DNA from: Pseudoxanthomonas sp. SE1
Lineage (GTDB): Bacteria; Pseudomonadota; Gammaproteobacteria; Xanthomonadales; Xanthomonadaceae
Direction: 5' to 3'
Assembly (NCBI RefSeq): GCF_029542205.1
Contig: NZ_CP113783.1
Location: 4,165,372-4,229,371, forward strand
Length of the DNA: 64,000 nucleotides
Below the pieces are notes generated by a model. It worked only from the letters and a program-made list of their open reading frames with translations. It was not told where the DNA came from and searched no databases. Made by a program: the position numbers and the translations under genes. Position 1 is the first letter of the stretch. The number at the start of each line of letters is the position of its first letter. Of this stretch, positions 1 to 8,148 are shown piece by piece.

Positions 1-1
1 G

Positions 2-877
2 CTGCCGGGCGGCGTGGTGGCTTATGGCGCGTCGTATGACCTGCGCGAGGACATCGTGGCCGCGGCGAAGCAGGCGCGCGCGAAGCTGGCCGCGCCGTCG
101 GTGAAGCCGGGCAAGTACGACCTGGTGCTGGACCCGTCCAACCTGTTCCTGACCATCCACGAGAACGTCGGCCATCCGCTGGAACTGGACCGCGTGCTGG
201 GCTACGAGGCCAACTACGCCGGCACCAGCTTCGCCACCCTGGACAAGCGCGAACAGAAGTTCCAGTGGGGCAGCCCGATCGTCAACTTCACCGCCGACAA
301 GACCGAGCCGCGCAGCCTCGGCGCGGTCGGCTACGACGACGAGGGCGTGAAGACCCGGCGCTGGGACCTGGTCAGGGACGGCGTGCTGGTGAACTACCAG
401 GCGACCCGCGACGAAGTGCACATCCTCGGCGAGGACGCCTCGCACGGCTGCAGCTACGCCGATTCGTGGAGCAGCGTGCAGTTCCAGCGCATGGCCAACG
501 TGTCGCTGGCGCCGGGCAAGACGCCGCTGACGGTGGCGGAAATGGTGAAGGGTGTCGAGAACGGCCTCTACATCCATGGACGCGGGTCGTACTCGATCGA
601 CCAGCAACGCTACAACGCCCAGTTCGGCGGACAGCTGTACTTCGAGATCAAGAATGGCGAAGTGGCCCGCCAGGTCGAGGACGCCGCCTACCAGATCCGC
701 ACGCCCGAATTCTGGAATGCGTGCACAGCGATCTGCGATGCACGCGACTTCCGCCTCGGCGGTTCGTTCTTCGACGGCAAGGGCCAGCCCAGCCAGGTCT
801 CAGCGGTGTCGCATGGATCGGCCACCACGCGCTTCAACGGCGTCAACATCATCAACACCGCGCGCAGCCTCGGATGA
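2..877 (+). CDS. TldD-family metalloprotease, 5'-truncated by the window edge
   Basis: The reading frame is open to the left edge, so the N-terminal half lies outside the window. The visible 290 or so residues align almost throughout with the C-terminal half of the next gene, including the HExxxH zinc motif (HENVGH) followed by the conserved LELDRVLGYEANYAGTSFAT stretch. TldD proteins are metallopeptidases that work with a TldE/PmbA partner on peptides or unfolded proteins. The complete paralogue carries a Tat signal, so this one may be exported too, but its N-terminus cannot be seen. The GTG at position 14 is an internal codon, not a convincing start. A GTAG palindrome follows the stop closely. 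Family assignment is firm; the substrate is unknown. Confidence 0.85.
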   Translation: MPGGVVAYGASYDLREDIVAAAKQARAKLAAPSVKPGKYDLVLDPSNLFLTIHENVGHPLELDRVLGYEANYAGTSFATLDKREQKFQWGSPIVNFTADKTEPRSLGAVGYDDEGVKTRRWDLVRDGVLVNYQATRDEVHILGEDASHGCSYADSWSSVQFQRMANVSLAPGKTPLTVAEMVKGVENGLYIHGRGSYSIDQQRYNAQFGGQLYFEIKNGEVARQVEDAAYQIRTPEFWNACTAICDARDFRLGGSFFDGKGQPSQVSAVSHGSATTRFNGVNIINTARSLG

Positions 878-887
878 CCGCCGGGCC

Positions 888-958
888 GTAGGAGCGCCCT
901 CGGGCGCGATGCTCTTCGTTCCGCCACATAAGAGCATCGCGCCCGAGGGCGCTCCTAC
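888..958. repeat. REP-type palindrome, GTAG class (29-bp arms)
   Basis: Two perfectly complementary 29-base arms (888-916 and 930-958) start with GTAG and end with CTAC around a 13-base loop. Each arm also contains the shorter palindrome GCGCCCTCGGGCGC, so this is a REP doublet. The same arms occur, base for base, at 49747-49820. It lies 10 bases after the first tldD stop and could also end transcription or protect the 3' end of the mRNA. Confidence 0.85.
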
Positions 959-1111
959 AGGCAATGTGGGTCCATGTATGCCTAAAGTCATTTGACGCTG
1001 TCGGCACACGGGGCAAGAATCGGGGACGACCTGCGCGGGGATGGCGCGGGCCACAACGCGTCCGTCGCAGTCCCCGCCTGCCCATGCAGGCCCAACCGGT
1101 GGAGAACAGCC

Positions 1112-2746
1112 TTGCAACGTCGTGACTTTCTGGCCCTGACCGGCCTCAGCGTAGGCGGCCTGATGGTGCCGTCCTTCTTCGGCAAGGCGATCGCCGCCGA
1201 ACAACTGCAGTCCACCCTGGACGTCGCCTTCAAGAAGCGCCTCGCCGATGCGGCGCTGGCAGCGGCCAAGCAGGCCGGCGCGACCTACTGCGACGTGCGC
1301 ATCGGCCGCTACCTGCGCCAGTTCGTGATCACGCGCGAGGACAAGGTGCAGAACGTGGTGAACACCGAATCCACCGGTGCCGGCATCCGTGTGATCGCCA
1401 ACGGCGCCTGGGGCTTCGCCGCCACCAATACGCTCACCGCCGAAGGCGTGGCCAGCGCCGCGCGCCAGGCCGCCGCCATCGCCAAGGCCAACAGCAAGAC
1501 CCAGACCGCGCCGGTGCAACTGGCCAAGGCGCCGGGCTTCGGCGAGGTGTCGTGGAAGACGCCGATCAAGAAGAACGCGATGGAGGTGCCGATCAAGGAC
1601 AAGGTCGACCTGCTGCTGGGCGTGAACGCCGCCGCGATCAACGCGGGCGCGGACTTCGTCAACTCGATGATGTTCCTGGTCAACGAGCAGAAGTACTTCG
1701 CCAGCACCGACGGCTCGTACATCGACCAGGACGTGCACCGCATCTGGGTGCCGATGACCGTGACCGCCATCGACAAGGCCAGCGGCAAGTTCCGCACCCG
1801 CGACGGCCTGTCCTCGCCGATGGGCCTGGGCTACGAGTACCTGGACGGCGACGCCTCGCAGAAGTTCACCACGCCCAACGGGGTGATCAACTACGGCCTC
1901 TCCTACGACATGAAGGAGGACGCCATCGCCTCGGCCAAACAGGCGCGCGCCAAGCTGACCGCGCCGTCGGTGAAGCCGGGCAAGTACGACCTGGTGCTGG
2001 ACCCGTCGCACACCTGGCTGACCATCCACGAATCCGTCGGCCATCCGCTCGAACTGGACCGCGTGCTGGGCTACGAGGCCAACTACGCCGGTACCAGCTT
2101 CGCCACGCTGGACAAGCGCGAGCAGCGCTTCCAGTACGGCAGCGAGCTGGTCAACCTGTTCGCCGACAAGACCCAGCCCGGCAGCCTGGGCGCGGTCGGT
2201 TACGACGACGAAGGCGTCAAGACCAAGCGCTGGGACCTGGTCAGCGCCGGCAAGCTGGTCGACTACCAGACCATCCGCGACCAGGCCCATATCCTGGGCA
2301 AGACCGAATCCGACGGCTGCTGCTACGCCGACTCGTGGAGCAGCGTGCAGTTCCAGCGCATGGCCAACGTGTCGCTGGCGGCCGGCAAGCAGAAGCTCTC
2401 GGTCGCCGACATGGTCAAGGATGTCGAGAACGGCATCTACATCATCGGCGACGGTTCGTTCTCCATCGACCAGCAGCGCTACAACGCGCAGTTCGGCGGC
2501 CAGCTGTTCTATGAGATCAAGAACGGCAGGATCACCCAGCAGATCGAGGACGTTGCCTACCAGATCCGCACGCCGGAATTCTGGAATGCCTGTGCCGCGG
2601 TCTGCGACGAGAGCGACTACCGCCTGGGCGGTTCGTTCTTCGACGGCAAGGGCCAGCCCGGCCAGGTATCCGCCGTCTCGCACGGATCGTCCACCGCGCG
2701 CTTCAACGGCATCAACGTCATCAACACCGCCCGCTCGCTCGGCTGA
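1112..2746 (+). CDS. TldD/PmbA family metalloprotease with Tat signal
   Basis: This 544-residue protein is a tandem paralogue of the truncated gene to its left. I chose the TTG start at 1112 because GGTGGAG sits 7 bases upstream and the product then opens with a twin-arginine signal (QRRDFLALTG followed by a hydrophobic run to an AxA-like site); the ATG at 992 would add 40 non-conserved residues. The zinc motif HESVGH is at about residues 306-311. It probably pairs with the next gene product, since TldD carries the active site and TldE is the catalytically silent partner. Exported TldD homologues are common in Xanthomonadaceae; substrates are not known. The family is certain, the start fairly so. 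Confidence 0.88.
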   Translation: MQRRDFLALTGLSVGGLMVPSFFGKAIAAEQLQSTLDVAFKKRLADAALAAAKQAGATYCDVRIGRYLRQFVITREDKVQNVVNTESTGAGIRVIANGAWGFAATNTLTAEGVASAARQAAAIAKANSKTQTAPVQLAKAPGFGEVSWKTPIKKNAMEVPIKDKVDLLLGVNAAAINAGADFVNSMMFLVNEQKYFASTDGSYIDQDVHRIWVPMTVTAIDKASGKFRTRDGLSSPMGLGYEYLDGDASQKFTTPNGVINYGLSYDMKEDAIASAKQARAKLTAPSVKPGKYDLVLDPSHTWLTIHESVGHPLELDRVLGYEANYAGTSFATLDKREQRFQYGSELVNLFADKTQPGSLGAVGYDDEGVKTKRWDLVSAGKLVDYQTIRDQAHILGKTESDGCCYADSWSSVQFQRMANVSLAAGKQKLSVADMVKDVENGIYIIGDGSFSIDQQRYNAQFGGQLFYEIKNGRITQQIEDVAYQIRTPEFWNACAAVCDESDYRLGGSFFDGKGQPGQVSAVSHGSSTARFNGINVINTARSLG

Positions 2747-2773
2747 CCGGCGCTTTAAGGAGATCACCAGAAC

Positions 2774-4108
2774 ATGAGCATCCTCACCGAAGCGCAGGCC
2801 AAGGCCATCCTGGACAAGGTCATCGCGCTGTCCAAGGCCGATGAGTGCACCGCCTCCCTCACCGGCTCGATCGAAGGCAACATCCGCTTCGCCCTCAACA
2901 ATGTGTCCACCAGCGGCATCGTCAGCAATACCGACCTGGCCGTGCAGGTGGCGTTCGGCAAGCGCACCGGCGTGGCGACGATCAACGAGTTCGACGACGC
3001 CGCGCTGGAGCGCGTGGTCCGCCGCGCCGAAGACCTCGCCCGCCTGGCACCGGAAAACCCCGAGTTCATGCCGGCCGTCGAGAAGCAGACCTACAAGGCC
3101 TCGCCCACCTTCAGCGAATCCACCGCCGCCATCACGCCGGAATTCCGTGCGCAGGTGGCCGCCGACTCGATCGGCCCGTGCAAGGCCGAGAAGCTGATTG
3201 CCGCCGGCTTCCTTGAAGATGGCCAGAGCTTCGTCGCCTTCGCCAACAGCAAGGGCAACTTCGGCTACCAGAAGGCCACCGCGTTCAACTACACCTGCAC
3301 GGTGCGCACCGAAGACGGCCGGGGTTCCGGCTGGGTGGGCCGCAACCTGAAGGACGCGAATACCTTCAAGGCCGATAGCGACATCCGCACTGCCATGCGC
3401 AAGGCCAGCGAATCGGCCGAAGCCAAGGCGCTGGAACCGGGCAAGTACACGGTGATCCTGGAACCGGCCGCGGCCGCGGGCCTGATCTCCTTCATGATGA
3501 ATTTCTTCGACGCGCGCCAGGCCGATGAAGGCCGCAGCTTCCTGTCCAAGAAGGGCGGCGGCAACAAACTGGGCGAGCAGGTCTACGACCCGCGCGTGAA
3601 CATCAGTGCCGACCCGTGGCACCCGGGCGCGGAAGTGATGCCCTGGGACAACGAAGGCCTGCCGCGGGAGAAGATGGCCATCGTCGAGAACGGCAAGGTG
3701 GTCAACCTGGAGTACTCGCGCTTCTGGGCGCAGAAGCAGGGCAAGCGCGCGATCGGTTCGCCGGGCAACCTGCTGGTGGCCGGCGGCACCAAGTCCACCG
3801 CCGAGCTGGTCGCCGGCACGCAGAAGGGCATCCTGGTCACGCGCACCTGGTACATCCGCATGGTCGACCCGCAGACCGTGCTGCTGACCGGCCTGACCCG
3901 CGACGGCACGTTCTACATCGAGAACGGACAGATCAAGCACCCGGTGAAGAACTTCCGCTTCAACGAGTCGCCGGTGATCATGCTCAACAACATCGAAGAG
4001 CTCGGCAAGCCGGTGCGCGTGGCCGGCGACGAGTCCAGCTTCGTGATGATGATCCCACCGATGAAACTGCGCGACTTCACGTTCACGTCGCTGTCGGACG
4101 CGGTGTAA
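2774..4108 (+). CDS. TldE/PmbA-like metalloprotease partner subunit
   Basis: The 444-residue product has the PmbA/TldE layout: an N-terminal domain, then a C-terminal beta-rich half containing YDPRVNISADPWHPG and a final glycine/asparagine-rich stretch. No HExxxH motif is present, as expected of the TldE half of the TldD-TldE heterodimer. It begins 27 bases after the upstream tldD homologue, with AAGGAG upstream, so the two are co-transcribed and probably form one complex. No signal peptide is visible, whereas the upstream protein has a Tat signal; hitch-hiker export with the Tat partner is possible but is only an inference. Confidence 0.85.
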   Translation: MSILTEAQAKAILDKVIALSKADECTASLTGSIEGNIRFALNNVSTSGIVSNTDLAVQVAFGKRTGVATINEFDDAALERVVRRAEDLARLAPENPEFMPAVEKQTYKASPTFSESTAAITPEFRAQVAADSIGPCKAEKLIAAGFLEDGQSFVAFANSKGNFGYQKATAFNYTCTVRTEDGRGSGWVGRNLKDANTFKADSDIRTAMRKASESAEAKALEPGKYTVILEPAAAAGLISFMMNFFDARQADEGRSFLSKKGGGNKLGEQVYDPRVNISADPWHPGAEVMPWDNEGLPREKMAIVENGKVVNLEYSRFWAQKQGKRAIGSPGNLLVAGGTKSTAELVAGTQKGILVTRTWYIRMVDPQTVLLTGLTRDGTFYIENGQIKHPVKNFRFNESPVIMLNNIEELGKPVRVAGDESSFVMMIPPMKLRDFTFTSLSDAV

Positions 4109-4111
4109 CGC

Positions 4112-4262
4112 TTTCTCCTTCTCCCCTCGGGAGAAGGTGCCCGCAGGGCGGATGAGGGGCGAGCGCAGTCCGTGATGCCTGAACCGTCAGGACGCCATCG
4201 CCCCTCACCCCAACCCCTCTCTCCCACAGGGACTTCCTCCGGTCGCCGTCGGGAGAGGGGCT
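4112..4262. repeat. Long composite palindromic repeat (CCCTCACCCC family), copy 1
   Basis: The stretch opens with a hairpin (CCTTCTCCC / GGGAGAAGG at 4117-4137) and closes with CCCTCACCCCAACCCCTCTC and GGGAGAGGGG. The inner block GGCGGATGAGGGGCGAGCG recurs in the copy inside hrpB (48858-49011), and a related element fills the gltB-gltD gap. It separates the TldD/TldE pair from the MoxR operon. Confidence 0.75.
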
Positions 4263-4279
4263 TTCAGAGACTCCCGGCT

Positions 4280-4990
4280 TTGCTCCACTCCCGGCTAACG
4301 CGAGCACAATTCCTCCACCTCATGCTCGGCGGCGTGGTGACGGCTGCATTGACCAGGCAGGCACGCGCCGCCGGCGCCTACGACTTCTGGTTCACCCGGC
4401 TGAAATACGACTCCGGCGACTGGGACGTGGACGCGCGCATGCCGTCCAACCTCATCACGTCGCTGATCGACTACACCACCCTGCGCGTGGACCCGAAGGA
4501 ACATGTGCTGGCGCTGTCCGACCCGCGCATGCTGACGGCACCGTTCTGCTACCTGGCCGGGCACAAGCTGGTGGAGTTCAACCCGGCGGAGCGGCGCAAT
4601 TTCGAGCGCTACGTGCGCAACGGCGGCTTCGTGTTCGTGGACGACTGCAACCACGACATCGACGGCCTGTTCGCCAAGTCGTTCGAAGCGCAGATGGCGT
4701 CGATCTTCGGTGCCAAGGCGATGAAGAAACTGCCGAACACGCATGCCATCTATTCCTCGTTCTTCACGTTCGACGGCCCGCCGGCCACCAGCTTCGAACT
4801 CAACGGTTGGGGCGACGACCTGGTGCACGAATACCTGCAGGGCATCGAGATCAATGGCCGCCTCGGCGTGCTCTACAGCAACAAGGACTACGGCTGCGAG
4901 TGGGACTACGACTGGCGCAACAAGCGATTCCTGGCGGAGGACAATACGAAGTTCGCTGTCAACCTCGTGATCTATGCGCTGACGACATGA
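4280..4990 (+). CDS. DUF4159-domain protein, first gene of the MoxR cluster
   Basis: The protein contains the DUF4159 core (FWFTRLKYDSGDWD, NGGFVFVDDCNHDIDG, NKDYGCEWDYDWRN). This family resembles a class I glutamine-amidotransferase or Rossmann-like fold and commonly sits beside MoxR/DUF58/BatA genes. A short hydrophobic leader (LTRAQFLHLMLGGVVTAAL then ARA) suggests export. The start is uncertain: the TTG at 4280 gives a Tat-like leader, the ATG at 4322 a shorter one, and the ATG at 4172 is rejected because it lies inside the repeat. It is followed by a REP doublet and then the MoxR gene. Function is unknown beyond association with the cluster. Confidence 0.75.
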   Translation: MLHSRLTRAQFLHLMLGGVVTAALTRQARAAGAYDFWFTRLKYDSGDWDVDARMPSNLITSLIDYTTLRVDPKEHVLALSDPRMLTAPFCYLAGHKLVEFNPAERRNFERYVRNGGFVFVDDCNHDIDGLFAKSFEAQMASIFGAKAMKKLPNTHAIYSSFFTFDGPPATSFELNGWGDDLVHEYLQGIEINGRLGVLYSNKDYGCEWDYDWRNKRFLAEDNTKFAVNLVIYALTT

Positions 4991-5006
4991 CTACCGAACC
5001 ACCCCT

Positions 5007-5070
5007 GTAGGAGGGCCTTCAGGCCCGACCGTCGATCCGCAGCAAGCATCGGGGCTGAAGCCCCTCCTAC
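5007..5070. repeat. REP-type palindrome, GTAGGAGGG(G/C)C class
   Basis: The arms at 5007-5028 and 5049-5070 (22 bases each, two mismatches) begin GTAGGAGGG and end CCTCCTAC. Each contains its own small palindrome, GGCCTTCAGGCC in the left arm and GGGGCTGAAGCCCC in the right. It lies 17 bases past the DUF4159 stop, inside what is otherwise one operon. Confidence 0.8.
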
Positions 5071-5088
5071 ATTGCCTCCCCTGACGAC

Positions 5089-6087
5089 ATGACCATGACC
5101 CCCCTCACCGAATCCGACCTCCAGCAACAGCTCGCCAAACTCGGCGAGCTCCGCGCCGCCATCGGCCAGGCCATCGTGGGCCAGCAGGATGTGGTGGAGC
5201 AGTTGCTGATCGGCCTGCTCGCCGGCGGCCACTGCCTGCTCGAAGGCGTGCCCGGCCTGGGCAAGACCCTGCTGGTGCGCTCGCTGGGCCAGGCGTTGCA
5301 CCTGCAGTTCCGGCGCGTGCAGTTCACGCCCGACCTGATGCCCAGCGACATCCTGGGCACCGAGTTGCTCGAAGAAGACCATGGCACGGGTCATCGCCAT
5401 TTCCGCTTCCAGCCGGGACCGATCTTCACCAACCTGCTGCTGGCCGACGAACTCAACCGCACGCCCCCCAAGACCCAGGCCGCACTGCTGGAAGCCATGC
5501 AGGAACGCACTGTCAGCTACGCCGGCACCACGCATGCACTGCCCTCGCCGTTCTTCGTGTTGGCCACGCAGAACCCGCTGGAGCAGGCCGGCACCTATCC
5601 GCTGCCGGAAGCGCAGCTGGACCGTTTCCTGCTGCACATCCGCGTGGACTACCCGACCGAACAGGAAGAGCACGACATCCTGGCGCAGACCACAGGCCGC
5701 GCGGATGGCGACGTGCCCCGCGTAATGGAGGGCGAAGCCGTGCTGGCGCTGCAGAAGCACGTGCGCGACGTACATGTCAGCGACGACCTGCTGCGCTGGA
5801 TCACGAAACTGGTGCGCGCCAGCCGTCCCGGCGACGGGGTGCCCGACGAGGTCCGCAAGTACGTGCGCTGGGGCGCCGGTCCGCGCGCGGGCCAATCGCT
5901 GGTGCTCGCCGCGAAAGCGCGCGCGCTGCTGCACGGCCGCCTGGCGGCCACGCGCGAGGACATCGTCGCGCTGGCCAAGCCGGTGATGCGCCACCGCCTG
6001 CTGCTGTCGTTCGCGGCGGAAGCCGAGCAGGTCGGCGCGGACGACGTGATCGCCGCGCTGCTGCGCGGCGTGCCATTGACCGCCTGA
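5089..6087 (+). CDS. MoxR-family AAA+ ATPase
   Basis: The 332-residue protein has a Walker A motif GVPGLGKT near residue 60, a Walker B in LLADELNRTPPKTQAALLEAMQE and the sensor segment FVLATQNPLEQAGTYPLPEAQLDRF, all diagnostic of MoxR ATPases. MoxR proteins act as chaperones that insert metals or remodel partner complexes, usually together with von Willebrand A proteins; here these are the DUF58 and BatA-like products just downstream. It starts 98 bases after the DUF4159 stop, with a REP element between. ATG at 5095 is an equally plausible start. Assignment is secure; the client is unknown. Confidence 0.92.
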   Translation: MTMTPLTESDLQQQLAKLGELRAAIGQAIVGQQDVVEQLLIGLLAGGHCLLEGVPGLGKTLLVRSLGQALHLQFRRVQFTPDLMPSDILGTELLEEDHGTGHRHFRFQPGPIFTNLLLADELNRTPPKTQAALLEAMQERTVSYAGTTHALPSPFFVLATQNPLEQAGTYPLPEAQLDRFLLHIRVDYPTEQEEHDILAQTTGRADGDVPRVMEGEAVLALQKHVRDVHVSDDLLRWITKLVRASRPGDGVPDEVRKYVRWGAGPRAGQSLVLAAKARALLHGRLAATREDIVALAKPVMRHRLLLSFAAEAEQVGADDVIAALLRGVPLTA

Positions 6088-6097
6088 TCGACGCACC

Positions 6098-6988
6098 GTG
6101 GCGCACGACCTGATCCCCGCCGACGTCCGCAGCCGGTTGAAGGACCTGCGGCTGACCGCGCGCCGCGCCATCGGTGCGCAGGGCATCGGTGTGCACCATA
6201 GCCGCAGCCGCGGTGCCGGTCTGGAGTTCGCGCAGTACCGCGCCTATGAACCCGGCGACGAACTGCGCCAGATCGACTGGAAGCTGTACGCACGCTCGGA
6301 CCGCTTCTTCGTGCGCGAAGCCGAGCGCGAGAGTCCGCTGACGGTGTGGATCGTGCTCGATGCGACCGCCTCGATGACGCAGCGCGATGGCGAGCGTGGC
6401 ACGCGCTTCGATGCCGCGCGCCGGCTGGCCGCCTGCATCGCCGAGCTGGCGTTGCGTCAGGGCGACCGCTTCGGCCTGCTGGTGCTGCATGGTGATGGCG
6501 TGCGCCTGGTCTCGCCGGGCAACGGCGTGCGCCAGCGCGACCAGCTGCTACTCGCCTTGCACAGCCTGCGTGCGGACGGCGCATTTCCCGCGCAGGGACG
6601 GCTGGGTCCTGTGTTCGAACGCATCGGCGTCGGCGATCTGGTGCTGGTGCTCAGCGATTGGTTCGACGACGCGATTCCCGCTCTGGCGGAACGCCTGGCG
6701 GCGGCGCGCCGCGAAGTGCTCGCGATCCAGCTGCTGACGGCGGACGAGCGCGACTTTCCGTTCACCGGCGGGCATCGCTTCCGCGATCCGGAAACCGGCG
6801 AGGAACTGCTGGGCGATGCCGCCGCGCTGCGTGCGGACTACCTGCAACGCTTCGCGGAGGCTCAGCGCCTGTTGGATGCGCGACTCGATGCCAGCGGGAT
6901 CCGCCATGCGCGCTACTACACCGACCAACCGCTGGACCTGCCGCTGCGGCGGCTGTTCGGCGCGCGCGACGCGGCGGAGTACGCATGA
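6098..6988 (+). CDS. DUF58-domain (vWA-like) protein
   Basis: The 296-residue product carries the DUF58 signature (EFAQYRAYEPGDELRQIDWK, then SDRFFVREAERE) and a degenerate von Willebrand A-type metal site in VLDATASM. DUF58 proteins are the usual partners of MoxR ATPases and probably deliver or receive the MoxR client. It starts with GTG 10 bases after the moxR stop and its TGA overlaps the next ATG, so translation is coupled. No signal peptide or membrane segment is evident, so it is likely cytoplasmic or membrane-associated. Confidence 0.88.
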   Translation: MAHDLIPADVRSRLKDLRLTARRAIGAQGIGVHHSRSRGAGLEFAQYRAYEPGDELRQIDWKLYARSDRFFVREAERESPLTVWIVLDATASMTQRDGERGTRFDAARRLAACIAELALRQGDRFGLLVLHGDGVRLVSPGNGVRQRDQLLLALHSLRADGAFPAQGRLGPVFERIGVGDLVLVLSDWFDDAIPALAERLAAARREVLAIQLLTADERDFPFTGGHRFRDPETGEELLGDAAALRADYLQRFAEAQRLLDARLDASGIRHARYYTDQPLDLPLRRLFGARDAAEYA

Positions 6989-8148
6989 GCCTGGCGTTGC
7001 TGCTGCCTGCCGGGCTGGTCGCGCTTGTGGCGTTGCTGCTGCCATTGCTGCTGCACCTGGCGCGCCGGCATGAGCAGACACCGACCGACTTCGCCGCGCT
7101 GCGCTGGTTGCGGCAGAAGCCCAAGCCCCGCCACCAGATCCGCTTCGACGAGTGGCCGCTGCTGCTGCTTCGTCTTCTGCTGCTTGCGCTGCTGGCGCTC
7201 TGGCTGGCCCGGCCGGTGCTGTCGGGCATGGACGATGCGCGCCCGTGGGTCGTCGCCGTGCCCGGCGTGGATGCCGCGATGGCCCGGGGACAGACCGGCG
7301 ATCAGAAGGCGAGCCTGCGCTGGCTGTCACCCGGCTTTCCGTCGCTGGACGAACCCGTCCCCGGCGGAACGCCCGCCATCGCCAGCCTGTTGCGCCAACT
7401 GGACGCCGAGCTGCCGCCCGATACGCCGCTGACCGTGGTGGTACCTGCGACGCTGCAAGGCGCGGATGCCGAGCGACCGATGCTGTCGCGCGCGGTGACG
7501 TGGATGGTGGTCGATGGCGCGATGCCGGCGTCGCCCGCGCCGCCGTCGGCACCTCCGTCGCTCGTCCTGCGCCACGAGGCGGGCGACGTCACCGGCCTTC
7601 GTTACCTGCGCGCCGCCGCGCGTGCCTGGCAGCCGGATCCCGACAGGCCATCACCCTTGCAGATCGGCATGCGTGAAGACGCCCTGCCTGCGAACACGCG
7701 TCCTTTGATCTGGCTGGTCCCCGGTCCGGTGCCCACACCGGTCGTGCAGTGGGTCGCGTCGGGCGGCACCGTGTTGTTGGCGAACGACAGTACGTTCGAC
7801 GGCTTTGCGCCGGACACGACGCCGTGGCGCGATGCCGATGGCACTGCCGTGGTCGAATCCGCCATCCGCGGCAAGGGACGCGTGCTGCGCTTCACCCGGC
7901 CGCTGCGGCCCGATGCGATGCCGGCGCTGGTCGAAGCCGACTTTGCGCAGCGCCTGCGCGCCCTGTTCGATGCTCCTGTCGAGGCGCCCCGTCGTGTGCG
8001 GGCCACCGACTACGCACCGGTGACCGGCGGCGAGACCTATCCCGTCGCGCCACGCGACCTGCAGCCGTGGCTGGCGCTGCTGATTGCCCTGCTGCTGCTG
8101 GTGGAGCGCTGGATGGCCACGCGACGCACGCGGAGCGCGGCGCCATGA
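6985..8148 (+). CDS. BatA-like membrane protein
   Basis: The 387-residue protein begins with a hydrophobic helix (LLLPAGLVALVALLLPLLLHL), then the Aerotolerance/BatA N-terminal block (TDFAALRWLRQKPKPRHQIRF) and a second leucine-rich helix. The soluble middle is followed by a C-terminal membrane segment (LALLIALLLLVERW). BatA proteins work with MoxR and DUF58 proteins in Bat-type systems, whose exact role is disputed. The start was set at the ATG that overlaps the DUF58 stop; the longer frame to the left is a shadow of the DUF58 gene. No complete vWA motif is seen, so it is BatA-like in its N-terminus only. Confidence 0.8.
   Translation: MSLALLLPAGLVALVALLLPLLLHLARRHEQTPTDFAALRWLRQKPKPRHQIRFDEWPLLLLRLLLLALLALWLARPVLSGMDDARPWVVAVPGVDAAMARGQTGDQKASLRWLSPGFPSLDEPVPGGTPAIASLLRQLDAELPPDTPLTVVVPATLQGADAERPMLSRAVTWMVVDGAMPASPAPPSAPPSLVLRHEAGDVTGLRYLRAAARAWQPDPDRPSPLQIGMREDALPANTRPLIWLVPGPVPTPVVQWVASGGTVLLANDSTFDGFAPDTTPWRDADGTAVVESAIRGKGRVLRFTRPLRPDAMPALVEADFAQRLRALFDAPVEAPRRVRATDYAPVTGGETYPVAPRDLQPWLALLIALLLLVERWMATRRTRSAAP

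Noticed and set aside
800..3940. Very long minus-strand frame (1046 codons) opposite the TldD/TldE genes
   Set aside because: It is the antisense shadow of conserved plus-strand genes in high-GC codon composition; no domain is recognisable.
4172..4279. Upstream extension of the DUF4159 gene
   Set aside because: The ATG at 4172 lies within the composite repeat, and the added residues are not conserved in character.
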